Positions 16,279 to 24,092 of a stretch of 31,156 bases of DNA are shown piece after piece (within the stretch, counting starts at the first letter, position 1; every line of letters begins with the position of its first letter). The DNA is from JBBIRM01 sp037441765 (GTDB taxonomy: Bacteria > Desulfobacterota > BSN033 > UBA1163). The notes under the pieces were generated by a model that saw only the letters and a program-made list of their open reading frames with translations, did not search any database and was not told where the DNA came from. The position numbers and the translations under genes are program-made. The DNA lies in NCBI GenBank assembly GCA_037441765.1, contig JBBIRM010000016.1, forward strand, positions 1-31,156. Reading direction: 5' to 3'.

Positions 16279-16722
16279 ATGAAAATATCAACAAAAATTA
16301 GGTATGGGGTAAGGGCCATGCTCGAATTGGCATCTCACTACGGAGAGGGACCAATAGAGTTGAAGGAGATTGCTGAGAAGGAGGACATCTCCCTGAAATA
16401 TCTTGAGCAGGTAATTATTCCTATCCGAACAGCAGGATATGTTAAATCGGTTAGAGGTTCAAAGGGTGGATATATTTTGGCTAAACCTCCTTCTGAAATC
16501 TTTCTTAGCGATTTGGTTGAAACCTTAGATGGACCTGTTGATCTGGTTGAATGTATAAATAACCCGTCTGCTTGTTTAAAGATTCCTTATTGCGTGACAA
16601 GGGATATTTGGAAAGAGGTTTCAGAAGCCATTTGTCATATCTTTCGTTCCATTACCTTAGAAGAAATGGTGAGAAGAAAAAGGGAGAAGGAAGGGAGAAA
16701 TTCTCCCACATACCAAATTTGA
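16279..16722 (+). CDS. Rrf2 family transcriptional regulator (IscR/CymR-like)
   Basis: 147-residue winged-helix regulator. MKISTKIRYGVRAMLELA is the standard Rrf2 start, and residues 26-60 form the recognition helix and wing (VRGSKGGYILAKP). Three cysteines, Cys92, Cys99 and Cys105 (C-x6-C-x5-C), closely match the Fe-S ligands of IscR (92, 98, 104), so the protein probably binds an iron-sulfur cluster; IscR's fourth ligand, a histidine shortly after the last Cys, is not obvious. It lies 59 bases upstream of cysK on the same strand, as CymR-type regulators of cysteine metabolism often do. It likely senses cysteine supply or Fe-S status. No clear ribosome site is seen before the ATG. Confidence 0.88.
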   Translation: MKISTKIRYGVRAMLELASHYGEGPIELKEIAEKEDISLKYLEQVIIPIRTAGYVKSVRGSKGGYILAKPPSEIFLSDLVETLDGPVDLVECINNPSACLKIPYCVTRDIWKEVSEAICHIFRSITLEEMVRRKREKEGRNSPTYQI

Positions 16723-16781
16723 GCGATCATTTTAAGGCAAGGCTGAACCCATGCCCTACAGGCCTGCTGGAGAGATAAAAG

Positions 16782-17714
16782 ATGGCTAAAATCGCCAATT
16801 CTATTTCTGAACTTATTGGAAAGACACCTTTATTGAGGTTGAATCGAATCACAAAGGGTTGTAAGGCTGAGGTTATAGGAAAATTAGAGTCCTTTAACCC
16901 TTGTGGAAGTGTAAAGGACCGCATTGGTCTATCCATGATTGAGGCAGCAGAAAAAGCAGGGTTAATCAAGGAAGATACCATAATCCTGGAGCCTACAAGC
17001 GGAAATACTGGGATTGCTTTAGCCTTCATTTGTGCAGCCAAAGGTTACCCTTTGGTCATCACCATGCCTGATACGATGTCCGCTGAAAGAATTCACCTGC
17101 TCAAGATGTTTGGTGCAGAGTTGGTCCTTACCCCTGGTCAGGAAGGGATGGCAGGGGCAGTTAGAAAGGCAGAGGAGATGGCCAGAAGAGACTCGCGGTA
17201 TCTTATCCTGCAACAATTCCGTAATCCTGCCAATCCAGAGATTCATAAGAGAACAACTGCTCAAGAGATATGGGAGGATACAGATGGGAGGGTTGATATA
17301 GTCGTTGCAGGGGTAGGGACTGGAGGTACGATTACTGGCGTTTCAGAGGTGATCAAGGCACGGAAGCCTGAATTTAAAGCCATTGCTGTTGAACCCAAGA
17401 ACTCTCCTGTTCTATCTGGCGGTAGACCTGGGATTCATAAGATCCAGGGTATTGGTGCAGGTTTTATTCCAGAAGTCCTACGAATGGATTTAGTCGATGA
17501 GGTGATAGTGGTCTCAGATGAAGATGCAGGTGCAATGACAGTGCGTTTAGCAAAAGAAGAGGGGATTCTTGCCGGGATTTCCTCAGGGGCTACTGTCTGG
17601 GCAGCGGTGGAAGTGGCCAGAAGGGAAGAAAACGAAGGGAAGATGATAATTGTTGTTTTACCAGATACAGGGGAAAGATATATTAGCACTTGGTTGTTTA
17701 ATGAACTAAAATAG
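16782..17714 (+). CDS. cysK: Cysteine synthase A (O-acetylserine sulfhydrylase)
   Basis: 310-residue fold-type II PLP enzyme making cysteine from O-acetylserine and sulfide. Lys45 in NPCGSVKDRIG is the PLP lysine; TSGNTGIALA is the substrate loop, and GVGTGGTITG binds the PLP phosphate. Length and ending (VLPDTGERYISTWLF) are typical of CysK. It follows the Rrf2 regulator closely, and cysK is the first enzyme of the downstream sulfur gene run. No cysE is present in the window. Confidence 0.95.
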   Translation: MAKIANSISELIGKTPLLRLNRITKGCKAEVIGKLESFNPCGSVKDRIGLSMIEAAEKAGLIKEDTIILEPTSGNTGIALAFICAAKGYPLVITMPDTMSAERIHLLKMFGAELVLTPGQEGMAGAVRKAEEMARRDSRYLILQQFRNPANPEIHKRTTAQEIWEDTDGRVDIVVAGVGTGGTITGVSEVIKARKPEFKAIAVEPKNSPVLSGGRPGIHKIQGIGAGFIPEVLRMDLVDEVIVVSDEDAGAMTVRLAKEEGILAGISSGATVWAAVEVARREENEGKMIIVVLPDTGERYISTWLFNELK

Positions 17715-17780
17715 AATAGAGGAGGTAATATTATTATATTATATAATGTCTCATCCAGTAAGAAAAAGGTAGGACAATGA

Positions 17781-18008
17781 GTAATCCCTCACTTAAGGGG
17801 GGGATTATATGAATCGGGCAGGGATATCTCCGAAAATCTTATAAAGTGGGTCGGTTAATAGAATGTCTTATGAAAGAGATTTCGTCTAAGGAGATGGTAG
17901 CATTTTCAATACTCAAGGGATTCTGTAGTCAGGGGGCAATCTATGGGTTTCCGCTATAAGATTTTCTCCGACATCCCTACCCGATTCTCCGAATGAGTGA
18001 GGTGTTAC
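17781..18008 (+). mobile_element. Non-autonomous inverted-repeat element (MITE-like), copy 2
   Basis: Second copy of the 227-228 bp element, about nine-tenths identical by eye to copy 1. It begins GTAATCCCTCACTTA and ends GAGTGAGGTGTTAC, with the same long internal palindrome and inner AAGGAGATG hairpin (here CGTCT pairs with AGATG through one G-U). The 8 bases before it, GACAATGA (17773-17780), and after it, GACAACGA (18009-18016), match at 7 of 8 positions, consistent with an ageing 8-bp target duplication. It fills most of the 354-base gap between cysK and the DUF39 gene; a purine-rich ribosome site for the next gene follows. Confidence 0.78.
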
Positions 18009-18068
18009 GACAACGAATCATAAAGATTAAACTATAAGGGGGAAAAGAGGAGCGAGAGGAGGAGATCT

Positions 18069-19280
18069 ATGGCAAAGACCATTGATGAAATAAATGAGAA
18101 GATTAAAAAGGGGAAAGCGGTTGTCCTTACAGCAGAGGAGATCATCGACTATGCAGAGGAAAAGGGGATAAAAAAGGCAGCACAAGAGGTGGATGTTGTC
18201 ACAACCGGGACATTCGGTCCGATGTGCTCTTCTGGAGCCTATTTTAATGTGGGTCATACGAAACCCAGAATCAAACTTGGTGGAGGAAAGGTTTACCTTA
18301 ACGATGTCCCTGTTTATGCAGGATTTGCAGCAGTAGATTTTTTCTTGGGGGCCACAGCCATGCCAGATGATGATCCAAGGAATAAGATTTTTCCTGGAAA
18401 GTTTAGTTATGGAGGGGCATATGTGATTGAAGAGCTTGTTGCAGGAAAAGATGTGAGGCTCACTGCAACCGCTTATGGGACAGACTGTTATCCTCGAAAA
18501 ACCCTGGTGACCTATATCTCTTTAAAGGATATGAATGAGGCGGTTCTGTTCAATATAAGAAATGCATATCAGAATTACAACGTTGCGGTAAACCTTTCTG
18601 ACAGGGTGATTTATACCTATATGGGTGTCCTCCAACCCAATATGGGCAATGCCACCTATTGTAGTGCAGGCCAGCTAAGCCCTCTGCTTAACGATCCTTA
18701 CTATAAGACAATCGGGATTGGAACACGGATCTTCTTAGGGGGAGGTATTGGATACGTAGTTGGAAATGGAACACAACATAACCCTGGAGTCAAGAGGGGA
18801 GAAAATGGTGTTCCTAAGGCTCCTGCAGGAACCCTTTCAGTGACCGGGGACCTTAAATTGATGAGCCCAAAATGGCTTAGGGGGACATCCTTTACGGGTT
18901 ATGGGGTGACCCTTACAGTAGGGATTGGAGTTCCCATCCCCATATTAGATGAAGAGATACTTCAATACACCACTGTGCGTGATGAAGATATCTGGACTCA
19001 GGTGGTGGATTATAGCGAGGCCTATCCCCAATTCAATCCTGGAAGTCTGGGAGAGGTGAACTATAGTCAACTCAAGAGCGGGAGGATTACTGTTCAAGGG
19101 AAAGAGGTCCCCACATCAGGACTTTCAAGTTACCTGAGGGCAAGGGAGATTGCTAATATTTTAAAAGAGTGGATCAAGATGGGAAAGTTTTTCCTTACTG
19201 AGCCTGTGCAGACACTTCCTTCCGTAGATTCAGGGATTGTGTTTAAACCATTAAAAGAGAGGCCTATTAAGAAAAAATAG
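18069..19280 (+). CDS. Homocysteine biosynthesis protein (DUF39; aspartate-semialdehyde sulfurtransferase type)
   Basis: 403-residue DUF39 protein. Relatives in methanogens (MA1821) and sulfate reducers have been shown genetically to take part in making homocysteine from aspartate semialdehyde and sulfide-derived sulfur. The family core is seen in TTGTFGPMCSSGAYFNVGHT (Cys53), YGTDCYPRKT (Cys140), MGNATYCSAGQLSPL (Cys198) and GGGIGYVVGNGTQHNPG. The downstream gene encodes its usual partner, a NIL-domain ferredoxin. GGAGGAG precedes the ATG. Repeat copy 2 lies 60 bases upstream. Family is certain; the reaction is from work on homologues. Confidence 0.9.
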   Translation: MAKTIDEINEKIKKGKAVVLTAEEIIDYAEEKGIKKAAQEVDVVTTGTFGPMCSSGAYFNVGHTKPRIKLGGGKVYLNDVPVYAGFAAVDFFLGATAMPDDDPRNKIFPGKFSYGGAYVIEELVAGKDVRLTATAYGTDCYPRKTLVTYISLKDMNEAVLFNIRNAYQNYNVAVNLSDRVIYTYMGVLQPNMGNATYCSAGQLSPLLNDPYYKTIGIGTRIFLGGGIGYVVGNGTQHNPGVKRGENGVPKAPAGTLSVTGDLKLMSPKWLRGTSFTGYGVTLTVGIGVPIPILDEEILQYTTVRDEDIWTQVVDYSEAYPQFNPGSLGEVNYSQLKSGRITVQGKEVPTSGLSSYLRAREIANILKEWIKMGKFFLTEPVQTLPSVDSGIVFKPLKERPIKKK

Positions 19281-19350
19281 CATAGGGCAAATAGCATAAC
19301 TTATAAGAAGAAATCTATACCCTATACTCTTTGCCTTTTAAGGGGGTTTT

Positions 19351-19758
19351 ATGCAGAAGAAGAGAGTTGTTCTCAGTTTTCCTCCACATCTTATTGACCA
19401 GCCTGTGACCTATAGGTTGATCAAAGATTTCGATCTAATGGTCAATATACTTAGAGCCCGAATTACACCGAAGGAACAGGGAAGGCTTGTTATAGAGATT
19501 GTAGGGAAACGCCCTGCGTTGGAGGCAGGGATGAATTATCTTAGAGAGGCAGGGCTGGAGATACAACCCCTGGCCCAGGACGTAAAGTGGCATGAGGATC
19601 GCTGCACCCATTGCACTGCATGCATTTCCATATGCCCTACAAAGGCTTTGGATGTAGATCGGACTAAGATGGAGGTCTCCTTTAAACGAGATAAGTGTAT
19701 TGCCTGCGAGCTCTGTATCCCCGCCTGTCCATATCAGGCCATAGAGATTCTTTTTTAG
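19351..19758 (+). CDS. NIL-domain protein with two [4Fe-4S] clusters (partner of DUF39 protein)
   Basis: 135-residue protein: an N-terminal NIL domain (about 1-75; KRVVLSFPPHLIDQPVTYRL start) fused to an 8Fe ferredoxin. The cluster ligands are Cys85, 88, 91, 95 (CTHCTACISICP) and Cys116, 119, 122, 126 (CIACELCIPACP). This domain pair corresponds to MA1822, which acts with the DUF39 protein in homocysteine formation, presumably supplying electrons or handling sulfur. It follows the DUF39 gene by 70 bases, and repeat copy 3 begins 80 bases after it. Confidence 0.9.
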   Translation: MQKKRVVLSFPPHLIDQPVTYRLIKDFDLMVNILRARITPKEQGRLVIEIVGKRPALEAGMNYLREAGLEIQPLAQDVKWHEDRCTHCTACISICPTKALDVDRTKMEVSFKRDKCIACELCIPACPYQAIEILF

Positions 19759-19838
19759 TGGGCATCGAGTATTATTAAGTTTGTAGTTTTAAAAATAAAT
19801 TCTCTATGAGTATCATTAGCAATGCAGACAATGAGGAA

Positions 19839-20066
19839 GCAATCCATCACTTAAGGGGGGAATTATATGAATCGGGTAGGGATATCTCCGAAAATCTTAT
19901 AAAGCGGGTCGGTTAATAGAATACCTGAAGAAATAGATTACATCTAAGGAGATGGTAGCCTTTTCAATACTCAAGGGATTCTGTAGTCAGAAAGCAATCT
20001 ATGGGTTTCCGCTATAAGATTTTCTCCGACATCCCTACCCGATTCCCCGGATGAGTGAGGTGTTAC
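19839..20066 (+). mobile_element. Non-autonomous inverted-repeat element (MITE-like), copy 3, at the mnmA start codon
   Basis: Third copy. It begins GCAATCCATCACTTA and ends GAGTGAGGTGTTAC. The 8 bases before it (ATGAGGAA, 19831-19838) are repeated exactly after it (20067-20074); the ninth base also matches if the boundary is shifted. The right-hand copy is the mnmA start codon and next codons. Part of the left loop (about 19920-19950) differs more from copies 1 and 2 than the rest. The last bases, GTGAGGTG-TTAC, put an SD-like AGGTG four bases before the mnmA ATG. No transposase is encoded. Confidence 0.85.
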
Positions 20067-21149
20067 ATGAGGAAGAGGGTTGTGGTTGCTATGAGTGGTG
20101 GGGTCGATTCAAGTATGGCGGCCTCCCTACTGAAAGAAGAAGGTTATGAGGTCATTGGCGCAACGATGTGTTTGGGAGTGAGGGATCAAATCCAAAAAGG
20201 TCCCCCTCGATGCTGTAGCCTTGCTGATATGGAAGTTGCAAGACGTGTGGCCGTTCAGATTGGGATTCCCTTTTTTGTTTTTTATTTAAGGGAGGAATTC
20301 GAAAAGGAGGTCATTGAATATTTTTGCAGTGAATATCTTGGGGGGAAAACACCCAACCCCTGTATCCGTTGCAACGAGAAGATAAAATTTGACTCTTTTT
20401 TAAAGAAGGCGATCGATCTTGGAGCAGATCTGATTGCCACAGGTCACTATGCGAGGGTTCATTTCGATGAAGAGACAGGACGCTATCTTTTAAAAAAGGG
20501 TAGAGATAGAAGGAAAGATCAATCCTATGTTCTATTCTCTTTAAAACAGGATCAATTAGCTCGTGCCTGCTTTCCTTTGGGAGATCTCCGAAAGGAATGG
20601 GTTAGGGAGAAGGCTTTTCAACTTGGGCTTCAAGTCCATGATAAACCTGAAAGCCAGGAGGTCTGTTTCATTCAAGACTCCTCTTACCATCCTTTTTTAT
20701 TAGAGAGATTAGGGCCCATGATAGAGCCTGGGCCAATCCTTGACCGGAATGGGAAACAGTTGGGGATACATAAAGGGGTTCCATTTTATACAATAGGCCA
20801 GCGAAGGGGGCTACGGATTGCTAAGGGGAAACCCCTATACGTCACCGGGATTGATAGAGAAAAGAATACAATTTTTGTGGGGGGAGAAGAAGAGGTCTAT
20901 AGGAATACCTTTACTGTCCATTCAGTTAATTGGATTTTACCCATGGAGGGAGTGGAATCTAAGACTCTGGAGGTAAAGATACGATATAACCATCCCGGTG
21001 CAGAAGCAATCATTTCACCAAGAGGAGAGGATGAGGTGGAGGTAAGGTTTCTCTCTCCTCAGAAGGCCATCACACCTGGACAAGCCGCTGTTTTTTATGA
21101 CGGAGATACGGTCCTTGGAGGAGGATGGATCAATGAAGTGATTAATTAA
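20067..21149 (+). CDS. mnmA: tRNA-specific 2-thiouridylase MnmA
   Basis: 360-residue enzyme that thiolates U34 of tRNA-Lys, -Glu and -Gln. The PP-loop AMSGGVDSS is at residues 8-16, the first catalytic Cys is Cys99 (or Cys102) in NPCIRCNEKIKF, and the second is Cys200 in SQEVCFIQD; GHYARV and FYTIGQRRGL are family signatures. The start is set at ATG 20067, immediately after repeat copy 3; a GTG at 20055 in the repeat end would add four residues. The SD-like GAGGTG comes from the repeat. First of three PP-loop sulfurtransferase genes in a row. Confidence 0.94.
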   Translation: MRKRVVVAMSGGVDSSMAASLLKEEGYEVIGATMCLGVRDQIQKGPPRCCSLADMEVARRVAVQIGIPFFVFYLREEFEKEVIEYFCSEYLGGKTPNPCIRCNEKIKFDSFLKKAIDLGADLIATGHYARVHFDEETGRYLLKKGRDRRKDQSYVLFSLKQDQLARACFPLGDLRKEWVREKAFQLGLQVHDKPESQEVCFIQDSSYHPFLLERLGPMIEPGPILDRNGKQLGIHKGVPFYTIGQRRGLRIAKGKPLYVTGIDREKNTIFVGGEEEVYRNTFTVHSVNWILPMEGVESKTLEVKIRYNHPGAEAIISPRGEDEVEVRFLSPQKAITPGQAAVFYDGDTVLGGGWINEVIN

Positions 21150-21222
21150 TAATTAGAAATAGATTATCTTTTTAGGGTAAATCAAACGCCTCTCTGTGGT
21201 AGGCAAGGAAAACTGAAAGATT

Positions 21223-22038
21223 ATGGAACAACAAATTGAGAAGAAGTTAGAAAATTTAAGGCAGATATTCCATTCAATGGGAAAGGTGCTGATCGCTTTT
21301 TCAGGAGGGGTGGACAGCACCCTCCTTTTCAAAGTGGCTCAGGATACTCTTGGAAATGAAAACGTCCTTGCCGTCACAGCGCTCTCTCCTCTATTTCCGG
21401 AAAGGGAATCAAGGGGGGCGAAGAGAGTGATTCAAGAGATGGGAGGCAGGCATTTGCTGATAGAGTCAAACGAATTGGAGATTCCCGGGTTTTCAAAAAA
21501 CCCTACTGATAGGTGCTATTATTGTAAAAGAACACTCTTTAAAGAATTACTCGAGATAGCCAAAAAAGAAGGCATTCCCTTTGTTGCGGAAGGATCTACC
21601 CTCGATGATGATCAAGACCATCGCCCTGGAAAGATGGCTGTTCAACAATTGGGAATCCGAAGTCCTTTGAAAGAAGCACTTCTCACAAAAGCAGAGGTCA
21701 GGGAATTGTCAAGGAGACTGGGCCTGATGACTTGGGATAAGCCTTCCTTTGCCTGTCTGGCTTCCCGATTCCCATATGGAAAAGAAATCACGGAGGAGGG
21801 ACTGAGAATGGTTGGTGAGGCAGAGGATTTTCTTATTGGATTGGGTTTTAAACAGGTCCGTGTGCGACATTATGGAGACTTAGCGAGGATTGAAATCTAT
21901 CCCGAAGAGATGAAAAGATTAATAGACGAAGCGCTCCGAGAAGAGGTTGTGAAAAGACTGAAGGCTTTAGGCTATAAATTTATCACTTTAGACCTTCAGG
22001 GGTATCGCACAGGGTCGATGAACGAGGTTCTGGGATGA
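21223..22038 (+). CDS. larE: ATP-dependent sulfur transferase LarE
   Basis: 271-residue PP-loop enzyme. In lactobacilli LarE adenylates pyridinium dicarboxylate mononucleotide and donates sulfur to it for the nickel-pincer cofactor of lactate racemase. The PP-loop is AFSGGVDST (25-33). Cys178 in PSFACLASRFPYG matches the sacrificial Cys176 of the Lactiplantibacillus enzyme, and DRCYYCKRTLF (Cys98, Cys101) supplies an additional CxxC. No larA, larB or larC is in the window, so the partner nickel enzyme is elsewhere or the family is used differently here. Its stop overlaps the next start in ATGA. Confidence 0.9.
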   Translation: MEQQIEKKLENLRQIFHSMGKVLIAFSGGVDSTLLFKVAQDTLGNENVLAVTALSPLFPERESRGAKRVIQEMGGRHLLIESNELEIPGFSKNPTDRCYYCKRTLFKELLEIAKKEGIPFVAEGSTLDDDQDHRPGKMAVQQLGIRSPLKEALLTKAEVRELSRRLGLMTWDKPSFACLASRFPYGKEITEEGLRMVGEAEDFLIGLGFKQVRVRHYGDLARIEIYPEEMKRLIDEALREEVVKRLKALGYKFITLDLQGYRTGSMNEVLG

Positions 22039-23039
22039 AAGCCATTGCCCTTCTCTCAGGAGGCCTGGATAGTACGCTTGCAGCCAAGGTGGTTCTTGAA
22101 CAGGGAATAGAACTGGAAGCCATCAATTTTCTGACAGTTTTTTGCACCTGTACAAACAGAGGAGCATCCTGTCTTGCTTCTCAGAAGGCTTCAGAGGTGT
22201 TAGGTATTCCTTTAAAGGTTTTTAATGTATCAGAAGAGTATCTCCATGTGGTTAAGAAGCCAAGTCATGGGTATGGAAGCAACATGAACCCATGCATAGA
22301 CTGCAGAATCTTCATGCTGAAAAAGACGAAGGCCTATATGGAGGCCACAGGGGCCTCATTTATTGTCACTGGAGAAGTATTAGGTCAGAGACCGATGTCC
22401 CAGAGAAAGGAGGCCATCCGGCTCATCGAGAAAGAGGCAGGGCTTGATGGTCTCATCTTAAGACCCCTTTCAGCAAAGTTTCTTCCAGTTACGCTTCCAG
22501 AAAAAGAGGGGTGGGTTGACCGTGAGAAACTCTTAAATATCAAGGGACGCTCACGAAAACCCCAGATGAAATTGGCAGAGGAATTTGGAATTCGAGACTA
22601 TCCCTGCCCTGCAGGTGGATGTCTCCTAACCGATCCAGGATTTTCTCGGAGGATGAAGGATCTTATGGAGCATCATCCAGATTTTTCCCTTAACGATGTT
22701 CACCTTTTAAAGTTTGGAAGACATTTTCGCCTGACCTCGAAAGTCAAACTAATTGTCGGAAGAAATGAGGAAGAGAATAAGAAGATTGAAACCTTTTCCC
22801 AGAAAGGGGATGTGCTTCTAAAAGTTTATCGTATTCCAGGACCGATTTCTCTTTTAAAGGGAGAATTTGAGCAGGCAGAGTTAGAAAAGGCTGCTTCTAT
22901 TACAGCCCGATATAGCAAGGCGAAGAAAGATCAACCCATTGAGGTGATTTATAAAAAGTTTGAAGAGAACCTGAGCAAATTCCTTTTCGTTTCCCCTTTA
23001 AAAGATTCTGAGATAGAGGGATTCCGAATCGGCGAATAG
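22035..23039 (+). CDS. ThiI-like PP-loop sulfurtransferase without THUMP domain
   Basis: 334-residue protein. The PP-loop LLSGGLDST is at residues 6-14. The central part resembles the ThiI catalytic domain (GEVLGQRPMSQ at 113-123 and LILRPLSAKFLP at 140-151). There is no N-terminal THUMP/ferredoxin-like tRNA-binding region and no C-terminal rhodanese. Instead the last ~100 residues look like an added domain, perhaps of the NFACT-R/DUF814 kind. It is cysteine-rich: Cys37, 39, 46, the pair Cys87/Cys90 (NPCIDC) and Cys191/Cys196 (YPCPAGGC), a set that could hold an Fe-S cluster. The start overlaps the larE stop by four bases. Likely substrate is tRNA (s4U-type) or another thiolated compound. Confidence 0.75.
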   Translation: MKAIALLSGGLDSTLAAKVVLEQGIELEAINFLTVFCTCTNRGASCLASQKASEVLGIPLKVFNVSEEYLHVVKKPSHGYGSNMNPCIDCRIFMLKKTKAYMEATGASFIVTGEVLGQRPMSQRKEAIRLIEKEAGLDGLILRPLSAKFLPVTLPEKEGWVDREKLLNIKGRSRKPQMKLAEEFGIRDYPCPAGGCLLTDPGFSRRMKDLMEHHPDFSLNDVHLLKFGRHFRLTSKVKLIVGRNEEENKKIETFSQKGDVLLKVYRIPGPISLLKGEFEQAELEKAASITARYSKAKKDQPIEVIYKKFEENLSKFLFVSPLKDSEIEGFRIGE

Positions 23040-23062
23040 TCCAAAAGTCCTTTACTGGAGGG

Positions 23063-24049
23063 ATGGAGAATCCCATGAGAAAAGAGATTCAGAGAATTGG
23101 AGATAAGGTCTTGGGAGGGGGCTCTCTTCTTATGAGAGATGTTCTCCCACTCATCGATATGGAAGGACCTGACATTTTGGATCTTGCTTCGGTTGCCAAT
23201 CGAATAAGGGAAGAATTCAATGGTAGTAGAATCGACCTCTGCTCCCTTCTCAATGCTAAATCAGGAAGATGCCCTGAGGACTGCGCCTTCTGTGCCCAAT
23301 CGGCCCATTACAAAACGAATGCCCCTGTTTATTTACTGATGGACAAGGACAGAATGGTGGAGGGAGCGATGGAGGTGGAGAGAAAGGGGATAAAACGGTT
23401 CTGCATTATCACCAGCGGTCGAGAGCCCAAGGACAGGGAGTTTGACATCCTATTGAAGGCCCTGGAAGAAATAAGAAGGGAAACAAACCTTGACCTTGAT
23501 TGTTCCCTGGGGGCATTGAGCGAGGAAAGAGCAAAGGAATTGAAAAAAGTAGGAGTCACTCGCTATAACCACAATTTGGAAACTGCAGAGAGTTATTTCC
23601 CCAAAATATGCTCGACCCATTCTTTCAGGGATAGGGTGAAAACCATCGAAATTTTAAAGGAACAGGGATTTTCTATCTGTTGTGGTGGGATTATCGGTAT
23701 GGGAGAATCGCCCCAGCAGCGTTTGGAACTCGCCTTTTCTTTAAGAGAACTTGGGATTGATTGCATTCCTTTTAATATTCTCAATCCAAGACCAGGAACC
23801 CCTCTGGAACATTCAGAACCTATTCCTCCCATGGAGATAATCAAGACTATATCACTTTTCCGGCTTATCCTGCCAAAGGGCACTATTAAGATTGCAGGAG
23901 GAAGAGAGGTAAATCTAAGAGATTTACAATCCCTTGCCCTTCTTGCAGGAGCCAATGGTCTCATCGTTGGTAATTACCTTACAACTCCTGGGAGAAACCC
24001 CGATGAAGACCTAACTATGATTCAAGATCTTTGCTTCAAAATTTCATAA
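23063..24049 (+). CDS. bioB: Biotin synthase
   Basis: 328-residue radical SAM enzyme inserting sulfur into dethiobiotin. CPEDCAFC gives the [4Fe-4S] ligands Cys70, Cys74 and Cys77, followed by the BioB hallmark CAQSAHY. Later cysteines (RFCIITSG, LDCSLGAL, SICCGGIIGMGE) and the arginine in AGGRE match the auxiliary [2Fe-2S] site; FNILNPRPGTPLE is also typical. ATG 23063 has GGAGG two bases upstream, so ATG 23075 could be the actual start. No other biotin genes are here, so its place at the end of a sulfur-transfer gene run may reflect shared sulfur chemistry. Confidence 0.95.
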   Translation: MENPMRKEIQRIGDKVLGGGSLLMRDVLPLIDMEGPDILDLASVANRIREEFNGSRIDLCSLLNAKSGRCPEDCAFCAQSAHYKTNAPVYLLMDKDRMVEGAMEVERKGIKRFCIITSGREPKDREFDILLKALEEIRRETNLDLDCSLGALSEERAKELKKVGVTRYNHNLETAESYFPKICSTHSFRDRVKTIEILKEQGFSICCGGIIGMGESPQQRLELAFSLRELGIDCIPFNILNPRPGTPLEHSEPIPPMEIIKTISLFRLILPKGTIKIAGGREVNLRDLQSLALLAGANGLIVGNYLTTPGRNPDEDLTMIQDLCFKIS

Positions 24050-24092
24050 AAACTTCGATTAATAGAAAGTATCATTAAAAAATTCCACTTAA

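Noticed and set aside
17781..18008. Repeat copies 2 and 3 as a sulfur-responsive riboswitch (they precede sulfur genes)
   Set aside because: Loops as well as stems are nearly identical among copies, copy 1 precedes xerC, and copies 2 and 3 have flanking duplications. This fits recent transposition better than a conserved riboswitch.
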